DNA from: Pomphorhynchus laevis
Lineage: Eukaryota > Acanthocephala > Palaeacanthocephala > Echinorhynchida > Pomphorhynchidae
Direction: 5' to 3'
Length of the DNA: 64,000 nt
Assembly (NCBI GenBank): GCA_012934845.2
Contig: WNNJ02002649.1
Span: forward strand, 116,650-180,649
Of this stretch, positions 57,061 through 64,000 are shown piece by piece. Each line of letters begins with the position of its first letter. The stretch's first letter is position 1. The position numbers and the translations under genes are program-made. The notes under the pieces were generated by a model. That model was given only the letters and a program-made list of their open reading frames with translations. It was not told the origin of the DNA and ran no database searches.

Positions 57061-57682
57061 ACAAGTAAAAGATGTTCCAATGGGTGGTAATAGTAGCCCA
57101 ATTATAGCTGACTTGTTTTTTAAGCTTTATAGAATATGAATTTGTTCATAACTGTGTAAAAACTAAATCTAAACAATATAAATATATGAAATATATGTTT
57201 CGATACATTGATGATATATGTGTATTTAATTCTAATAATTTTTATTCAATTAGTGAGCACATTTACCCAGAAAGCCTTATTCTTTAGCAAAACCAATATT
57301 AATGATAAAGAAGGTGTATATCTAGATATGAACATTAAATTAACATTAACTAAAACTACTATTAATTTATATAGTAAAGATGACATATTTAAATTTACAA
57401 GAAACATATTTTTGCATGAGCATTCATGCATACCATATAATATAAAATATAATACATAAAATAATGAAATTTTAAGAATTGCAACAATATGTAATGATAT
57501 TGGCTTTCTTCAAAATCATTTAAATAATTTAATAGATACATATTTTAAACTAGGTTACTATAAAAATAACATCAAGCAGAAAATAGTAAAATATATAAAT
57601 CAACACAATAATATAAAGAATAAATTTAAACTCTTAAGTGGCAAATTTTTATGGATGGATAATAAATAATATACTTTGCATT

Positions 57683-57822
57683 AGAATAAGATACTAGATA
57701 GTATTTCAGAGGAAATACATCATTAGCATGTATTTGGCCCCGCTGCTATGTTGGGTAGAGGAGTTAGGGGCCGAAACCTGATAGCATAGCAGTTCCTCCT
57801 GATGACCTCTAATTCTTATTCT
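57683..57822 (+). other. Conserved structured Naiad tail (reference copy)
   Basis: AGAATAAG and CTTATTCT close the block. Inside: GAGG/CCTC; hairpin AAATACAT/ATGTATTT; GGCCCC (57736-57741) with GGGGCC (57767-57772); CTGCTATG (57743-57750) with CATAGCAG (57785-57792). The last two pairs interleave, so they form a pseudoknot. CTGATGA (after CCTC at the 3' side) and GAAA boxes are present but not in a clean hammerhead order. Far GC-richer than the rest of the element, and kept in all recent copies. Confidence 0.7.
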
Positions 57823-58189
57823 GATACAACGTCTGTTATTTATTAGTCAATTCATACAAATTGATTTTTATTTTTAATTTCAGTTTATAATTCATCTTGA
57901 TATAAATTATATAAAATCTTATAACAATTATTTATTATTAATTAACTTTAAATAATTTAACTATTTAAGTTTTATTTTGCATAATTTTTAATTTGCAATA
58001 TAAAATACGTAGACTCAGTTAGCTTATTAAATTTGTTGTAAACAACAGTGCTTTTGTCACACAATTAGCTTAATTCAAACGCCAGCTGATACTTTAACTG
58101 AACCGTATTTTATCGCCCAACATTTAGCTGATAGCTGCTCAGTGTAAGCTTCGATTACTGACAAACAGCGTGACTTTGGTTGGAAGTAT

Positions 58190-58960
58190 GTTTCGTTTTC
58201 ACATCGTTGTCCAATCAGAGTTGATGAGGTGTAGAATGAGATTATGAAGCTTGATCCGTTTGCATCTCCAGGTTAAGACAATATTGCCCGTTCCTCGTCA
58301 AAACCTTAGCAAACGCACTGAGTAGGTCGCCCGTCTGAAACTCTTAGGTACTATATTGGAGACATTGTCTTAAAAGAAGTATCTCAACATAAAGATTTAG
58401 ATATTATTATTCATTGATCCTTGAAAAAAAATTTGAACACTGACTTCACTCTTGGTAAAGCTACTCGGGCATTATATTGCATAAAAAGCGCATTCTTCAG
58501 GTTAATCTGTCAAATGTTCAAGATATTATTCACTTTCCTTGTCTATTTTTTGGCTGAGTTCGTGGCGCTGTGTTGGTTTAGGTGGTAGTGATATCATGCA
58601 CGTCTTAGTCGTATTGGAATGTTGTCTGGATGTGAGAGGTTCATAGCTTTGAAAATTCGTTGTCTATGGCATATGCCGAATGGTCCGGTGAGTTATCCTA
58701 CTAATGTAATCATTAGTCGGATAGGTAAGTTACGGGGACATAGTAGTATTGTATAAATCTCAATTTGGTAGATTACCAAAAATATTTAGACTGTCAAGGA
58801 TGGAAATTAACAAGTGGAATTCGTTGCCTGAGGATGTCGTTGCTGCATCCAGCTTGATCATGTTTAAATCACGATGATGCAAATGAATACGTGAACAATT
58901 TAGCATGTCTGCTAAACTAGCCTACTTAGCTACGATATTCACCGCTCCGTTGATTGACTA
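58190..58960 (+). pseudogene. CR1-like LINE, C-terminal end, decayed
   Basis: Bro­ken plus-strand frames contain VSQHKDLDIIIH-SLKKNLNT, FTLGKATRALYCIKSAFF and KWNSLPEDVVAASSLIMFKS, which are the HKDLG, thumb and WN-x-LP-x-x-VV-x-A-x-S-x-x-x-FK segments near the end of CR1-type ORF2. Several stops and frameshifts. An ATAAATAAAT tail follows at about 59025. Confidence 0.6.
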
Positions 58961-60065
58961 TTTCTTTTTTGTTTTCTTTGTTAGGACTCTGCTTGAATAG
59001 CCTTTTGGCTTTGCATGTATTTGAATAAATAAATTTAGAAATTATTTTTGACGAAAATTATTTTTTAAAATCACTTTGTTGCATTTAACAGACAAAAGTA
59101 GGAATTAAGTCGCACGTAATCAAGTTATCTACATTAGCAATCGGATCATAAAAGCAATTAAAAGGTACGGGCATAATGATTAAAAACTAACTGACTAAAA
59201 CTATTGCTAAGTAATTGTTTGGGAACTTTTATTTTTGGTAATTACTTTGCTTGCAAATCTTAAAACACTCACATAGCTTAGTTTATCAACAATTTCTTAA
59301 TTATTATTACAATGCAGAGTTAAACCCAAAGGGTTATTTACTCGATCACAAATCATTGATTTGTTGAACATTGATCAGGTATAGTTGAACGACAAGCACA
59401 ATTCTATTTCGCTAGTAGTTACTAGCGAAATATAAAAGTGATTTTTCTTGTGGTTCAACTATACCTGATAGTTTCTGGATATTTAAAAATTAGTTTAATC
59501 ACAAAAAGCTAACTACAATTGATTATAATTTCCCAAATATAATGACGATTCTACTATTTGACAACTTTAAAATTACTAAAAATTTAATACAACTTAATGC
59601 TGAGATGAGTCCCTTATGGGTCAAACGCTGTGTATGAAATAGGCCACATGCAATATACAAAGGATGCACAAATTTCAAAGATTAATAATCGGTGTGTGTA
59701 TAAGCTTTTTAGTTAGCAACTAACGCAATTTAATTACGGTGCAAATCAATACTCAACAATATTCCGTCTTGATCGAACCCAACTAGTTGATGGAAGCAAT
59801 CGTTATAAATGATCCAATTCATCGTAAAATCAGTTTAATTTCGTTTAAATTTTAATACCCTAAAGACTATAGAGCGATCATGTCAACAGTTAATATATGA
59901 CAAAGTGGTACAATTGGAGTAAATCGATTTTGTAGCATAAATAAATAAAGACTTTGTTAAATAAACAATACAACCGATAAATAAATAAGAAAATCGTCTA
60001 GACAAAAAGATAGTCAGATTAGATTCAAAACAGTCAAAGATGTTCAGATTTGATAGTCTTATGTC
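58961..60065. other. Intergenic with one small foldback
   Basis: A foldback at 59369-59468 (ends TCAGGTATAGTTGAAC and complement) has TACTAGCGAAATA at its centre, like the 3' half of the hammerhead-bearing foldbacks. Otherwise AT-rich, nothing coding. Confidence 0.45.
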
Positions 60066-60151
60066 CTTTCCACTATGACCTTAGGTCCAGGGGGATCTGA
60101 GCCCCCAACCGACCCAACACGCCGCCCACCGATTGAACAACCCGGGGGCTT

Positions 60152-61069
60152 TCACCCCCAGAGGAATCCAATCATGCGGACTATGCTGGGTAATCGAAAG
60201 ACGAGGAGCTTAAGAAACCTTAGCCTTTGCTCTGGGGGACGTCTTTTTGAGAAGAAGACTAATTCTGAGATAGCCCAAGTGCCCCAAAGGCGCACCTGGG
60301 CTTTCCCTTTAAATGACATATGCTGAGCCCCTTTCAAGGCCCACCTAGCTTTTTTCAAAACACGCTTGAGTCTATCCAGGTCAGCTTTCACCGACCAGTT
60401 CACCGGAACAGTGAACCCCAGGTATTTTACTCGACTTGTGAAGGTTGGGAGTGGTTCATAGGCAAATATGGAAGAGAGCGAAGAGAGTGCTAATCTGTTA
60501 AGCTTTTGTTTTGTTGCAGGGGTGCCATGAAAGACTACCACATGCGACTTCGCGAAGTTTAGAACAAGATTGGACTTGGGCAACTGGTCTTTTAATCTTA
60601 AAAAGAAACGGCTGATGTCAGAGACTACGTCCTTGCACCTGTGTCCAGAGAACAGAACTGTGGTGTCATCAGCGTACACCACTAGACGTTGTTCACGTTT
60701 AAATATTTTGAATATACTTATGGAGGCAGCAAGATACAAGATTGGAGAAAGTGGTGAACCTTGAGGCACACCCGTAATAGGGTAGAAATGACGCGCATCA
60801 GGGTCGTCTTCATAATAAAATCGCTTGGTGTACAGCAGTATCTCCACCCTGTTCACTATTCTCGCAGGCAACCCGAGGGACCTGAGAGAAGAGATCATAA
60901 AGGGAATGGAGATGCGGTCAAATGCATCAGAAAAGTCAAGGAAAACAGCCACTACAAGACGATGGCTATTATCCCGACAAAACTGCTCCACCTCACCAAC
61001 TGCTGAATGGACCGAGCGACCTTTGACGAACCCATGAAAACCAGGAGGGATCAAATTACGCCTAATCAA
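60152..61069 (-). CDS. LINE reverse transcriptase (part of ORF2)
   Basis: An open frame of 305 codons: NLIPPGFHGFVKGRSVHSA, motif A VAVFLDFSDAFDRIS, ITGVPQGSPLSPILY (motif B), LVVYADDTTVLF (catalytic YADD), then the thumb with KYLGFTV. It copies element RNA at a nicked target. The N-terminal continuation to 61100-61406 lies in another frame (LNHPNLSVSARHALSNEY), so ORF2 is broken. Confidence 0.85.
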   Translation of the reverse strand: MIRRNLIPPGFHGFVKGRSVHSAVGEVEQFCRDNSHRLVVAVFLDFSDAFDRISIPFMISSLRSLGLPARIVNRVEILLYTKRFYYEDDPDARHFYPITGVPQGSPLSPILYLAASISIFKIFKREQRLVVYADDTTVLFSGHRCKDVVSDISRFFLRLKDQLPKSNLVLNFAKSHVVVFHGTPATKQKLNRLALSSLSSIFAYEPLPTFTSRVKYLGFTVPVNWSVKADLDRLKRVLKKARWALKGAQHMSFKGKAQVRLWGTWAISELVFFSKRRPPEQRLRFLKLLVFRLPSIVRMIGFLWG

Positions 61070-61106
61070 ACGGTCCCGGATTTTACGCGCAAGCGCTTTT
61101 TCGTAA

Positions 61107-61943
61107 ATTTACACGAAGGCATTCTGAATGGGATTGGTTGAGGTGATTGAGTGGCTCCATAGTTATGTATGGCTAGTGACTCCTCCAAAACCTTTAAAAG
61201 GCCTACATCCCCTATCCAACCCAATGCTCTATCCTTTCAACAAACAAACTTCTCCTTCTTGAAAATCTTCCAAAGGAAGACTGATAAGGACTAAGGCGAG
61301 CAATACTCTTCCTATCCCTACTCAGCTGGAACCTGTATCTAGTGCTCGAGTATTCATTCGAGAGGGCGTGTCTGGCGGAAACAGAGAGATTAGGGTGGTT
61401 AAGCAATTTCGCTAGGACCTTGAGTTTCGTCGCAGTGGGATTGTATATACGACCTTATAGGTAGTCGATAAAATCGTGGTAGCTTGCAAAATGAGGTAGG
61501 TATTAAATTCGGTCAGACTCTCATTTCCTATTCTGGGAAAGAGTTGGATAGCCGCTTGAAAGAAGGTATCCGCTTGTGAATTTCCCCTGGAACGGATGAC
61601 ACATTGGCTAGACTGAGGCGTTTACCGTTCTTACTGAGTGAAACTACTAAACAAGACATGGCTGGACATAAGTAGTTTTATAGGAGGGAGGACCTTAATG
61701 AACACTTAACTAAGGTCAAGAGTCCTTGGGATGAACAGGAGTGAGGTGGGGTTATGTACGGAGTATAGTGGGAACATATATGCTTTGGGATAAATCAAGT
61801 AATGTGTTGGGGGAGACGGATAGACTGTGTCTCCTGAAGGACTATAACATATGCATCTCTACCAGATAGAAGTCTAAGGGCAGAAGCACCTCCCGAATTC
61901 CACTGAAGGATATTCAGTGAAAAAGGCTCACGAGTACTCTGCA
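61107..61943 (-). pseudogene. LINE endonuclease and linker (part of ORF2), broken
   Basis: ATG at 61943 begins MQSTREPFSLNILQWNSGGA, then DAYVIVLQETQS: the N and E residues of an AP-type endonuclease. Multiple stops follow. The last part (61406-61212) is an open linker before the reverse transcriptase. Confidence 0.65.
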
Positions 61944-62078
61944 TTGTGATGGATTAGTTGGATATGGGATTGCCTACCTAGAAGGAGCTTGGAACGGGAA
62001 GGTTCCACTTCCCGTCACTAGAACCATCCGGGGCAGGTACTTGCCCATGGGCAGCATCTTCATTTCCCCTTATTTTCT

Positions 62079-62780
62079 TACTCTTCAGGAGATTGCCGAT
62101 CTTGATAGGGGGATGGGATGAGCCGAAACCCCCTCTTTTTGGATGATGGAATTGCTATTGATGATGGAATAGTAGACTCAGCCAAGATAGTTTGTTTAGG
62201 AATTTCCGGAGCTGTAAACAATACAGAAAGTTGTTTAGCAACAAGTCTTTCGATTGACTTTTGAATACTTTGTTTATTCGAATCAAGCAATCTGAGTATA
62301 TTCATATTGGACATTCTAGAGGCGGAATTTGAGAAGCTGGGAGCCTCTTTAGTGGCTTGTGTTGGTGAGGAGAATTTAGATCTGTATTGTTTGAAAACAA
62401 TGCATTTCCTGGACCAGGCGGGATGGTCACGTTCACAATTTGAGCACTTAGGGGTTGATTCACATTTCCCTCCAGCTGCATGCGGGCAATTCTATGAACT
62501 GCAAACATCACACGTCCGGATAGCACTGCAATTAGACACCCAATGCCCCCACTTGTGGCAGGAGTTGCAGTGGGGGGAATGTGAGATCATCCTAGTCAAG
62601 TAGTTGGAATTTAAAGTTGTACCTCAGGAAGGGTTTGAACGATGACTTAGCCAGAATCTCGGCAGTATCAATAAGGCCGGGCAAAACGCTAGATGCAGTG
62701 GAAGTCCACTCTTCCACATAACCTTCCTCAAATTCAAAATTTTTAGAGTATTTTTAGGGACTCAATATCTTTCTCCTCAA
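62079..62780 (-). pseudogene. LINE ORF1 (gag-like, zinc knuckles), broken
   Basis: FEEGYVEEWTSTASSVLPGL and KPFLRYNFKFQLLD, then CNSCHKWGHWVSNC (C-x2-C-x4-H-x4-C) and CSNCERDHPAWSRKC, then a C-terminal segment with LLDSNKQSIQKSIERLVAKQ ending at 62079. Two frame changes are visible. Zinc knuckles bind nucleic acid in the element's RNP. Confidence 0.65.
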
Positions 62781-63150
62781 GATGAGGAGGCCGGTTTAAT
62801 ATCTTGACAGATGCCATTATAGGCTTGTGTTGAATGGAACCAAGTTTAGATAAATTAGCATTGAAAAAGATTCAAATTCTTTCATTAAATCAGGAGTAGC
62901 GAAGGAGATCTTGATTTCTGTTTCAAGATACTTCACTGTATTAAATAATATACGGCTATTATAGTTTTCAACAAAAAGTCTAAGAATGTATTAAACATGT
63001 TGTGTCTTTCAACAGGTCCGGAAAGTTTAATAATTAGTTAGTTCTTGAGTTTGGAGACCGGGGGAAGTATCCCCTAACCCGATAGATTATTAGAAGTTGA
63101 AACACTTACCTTAGAGTCGTTGTCAAAAGAAGAAATCGTAGAAATACCTG

Positions 63151-64000
63151 TAATTTACTGCATTTTAGTTTAAAAGTTGAACGCTTTTGATGCTTCGATA
63201 GTCACTTTACTCGACAAAAAGATTGATTTGTATGTATATTATTTCTCTCCTATAGGTAGTGACTTAACCTTCAAATTCCCTGCGCATAAATAAGATTTAT
63301 AATGAAGTGATAAACCGAGTAATGATCTGGCGCGACTTATGAGATACACCAACAGCAACAAAGTAGTTGAGATTTTGATTTTCTTATACTGCTATGTAGC
63401 CCGCCGATAATCTAGTGAATCACGACATTTAAATTTGATACAGTATTTGCAAGATGTTATTTAAAGTTCTCTTTCAAATCATATAGCCTTTATTAAAAAT
63501 GCTTGAACACAGAATACGGTTTTAATGGACCGTGTTCTCTTCACTCGCTTATATGGAACGTGTTCTGCAAAGGCGATATCAGTTGTTGTAAATCATGCAG
63601 ACAAGATTAAAAATTATCGCCAGCTCATTCCCCTGTGGAATGATTTATGCTAGTAAATTAATATTGAAGGACGATTATTTTGCTAATAGAATTAAACCAT
63701 CCTCTATGATTGATATTACAATTTATATTTAGAAATTGCAGCAACGCTCATCACATATGCAAGAGTTATTAAGTGGGACTTTTTATAAAGTCAAAGTCTA
63801 AAATACAAAAGACTTAATTATTCACATAAATTAAGACATTGTCGTATTGTGATAACTTATGATTGTGTATTTCAAGATAGTTAAGTCAAAGCAATCGACT
63901 TTCCTCTTACCACAGTTTACTCAACTATTGTGGTGGTCCTTGGGAAGATATGGACAAGCTATTCAAACCTGAAACATTCGCAACGCCGATCAACACAGCC
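63151..64000. other. No feature recognised
   Basis: No exon, RNA gene or known repeat was found. The GC content falls back towards the window average. Confidence 0.35.

Larger units (their letters stand above)
55145..58030 (+). mobile_element. Naiad-type PLE, longest copy
   Basis: 5'-truncated inside an N-terminal GIY-YIG domain and complete to the 3' terminus (AATACGTAGACTCAGTTAGC). A permuted order, nuclease before reverse transcriptase, marks the Naiad/Hydra-type PLEs as opposed to canonical Penelope. The coding region is 55195-57060 plus further decayed frame to 57668, then the structured tail and an AT-rich end. High identity to the 10.6, 15.3 and 36-kb copies implies a recent burst. 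Confidence 0.9.
60066..63150 (-). mobile_element. Non-LTR retrotransposon (LINE), two ORFs, broken
   Basis: Minus strand. ORF1 (about 62780-62079), then ORF2 with an AP-endonuclease (from 61943) and reverse transcriptase (to 60152), then a short 3' UTR. Jockey/I-group-like by gag zinc knuckles and the SLNILQWN endonuclease start. Base composition is clearly GC-richer than the rest of the window, which suggests a recent or foreign origin. Several frameshifts and stops, mostly in the endonuclease. Confidence 0.8.

Noticed and set aside
57683-57822. Naiad tail as an ordinary hammerhead ribozyme
   Set aside because: CTGATGA and GAAA boxes exist, but no arrangement puts both beside paired stems I, II and III without mismatches; the interleaved pairing explains the block better.
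62307-62603. 98-codon plus-strand open frame
   Set aside because: It is the complement of the LINE ORF1 zinc-knuckle region on the minus strand, which has the recognisable motifs.
1-64000. CRISPR arrays, bacterial operons or rRNA/tRNA genes
   Set aside because: None seen. The spaced repeats found are tandem or foldback repeats, and the tRNA-like sequences belong to SINEs without a full cloverleaf.

Overview
The window is eukaryotic, very AT-rich, and most likely from an invertebrate animal. Genes are split by GT-AG introns, some tiny (38, 48, 63, 71 and 99 nt) and some of several kb. Most of the rest is transposable-element debris. The main host gene is an F-spondin with interleaved thrombospondin and Kunitz modules, the arrangement known from arthropod F-spondins, so an arthropod or close relative is favoured; the sequence does not prove it.

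Layout. 0.5-7.7 kb (minus): exons of an unidentified host gene, interrupted by an old LINE remnant and Naiad-type Penelope-like element (PLE) fragments. 7.7-12.8 kb: fragments, foldback repeats, a Naiad 3' half and two tRNA-like SINEs. 13.1-39.4 kb (minus): a complete F-spondin gene. Its 16 exons splice by hand into one uninterrupted frame of 842 residues (Reeler, Spondin_N, TSP1, TSP1, Kunitz, TSP1, Kunitz, TSP1). Its introns hold a Naiad copy, a Merlin DNA transposon with an 8-bp target duplication, foldback elements with hammerhead-like motifs, SINEs and a broken retroelement fragment. 42.9-43.0 kb (plus): last exon of a Pmp3/UPF0057 membrane proteolipid. 45.8-49.0 kb (minus): a canonical PLE between repeats carrying hammerhead cores. 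50.6-50.9 kb: exons of an unidentified gene. 51.2-54.1 kb (plus): a three-exon gene for a small secreted protein with an internal repeat; its large intron holds an old PLE. 55.1-58.0 kb (plus): the longest Naiad copy, with part of an N-terminal GIY-YIG nuclease. 58.2-58.9 kb: end of a CR1-like LINE. 60.1-63.1 kb (minus): a broken, GC-richer non-LTR element with ORF1, endonuclease and reverse transcriptase.

The most unusual theme is RNA structure in repeats. Hammerhead-like cores (CTGANGA, short stem, GAAA) occur at about ten loci. Many sit on both arms of small foldback elements and two are in PLE terminal repeats. A circularly permuted version with compensatory pairing heads a tRNA-like SINE. 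Separately, every Naiad 3' tail holds the same ~140-nt GC-rich block that can form an interleaved (pseudoknot) structure. One Naiad insertion consists of little more than this block and the terminal sequence.
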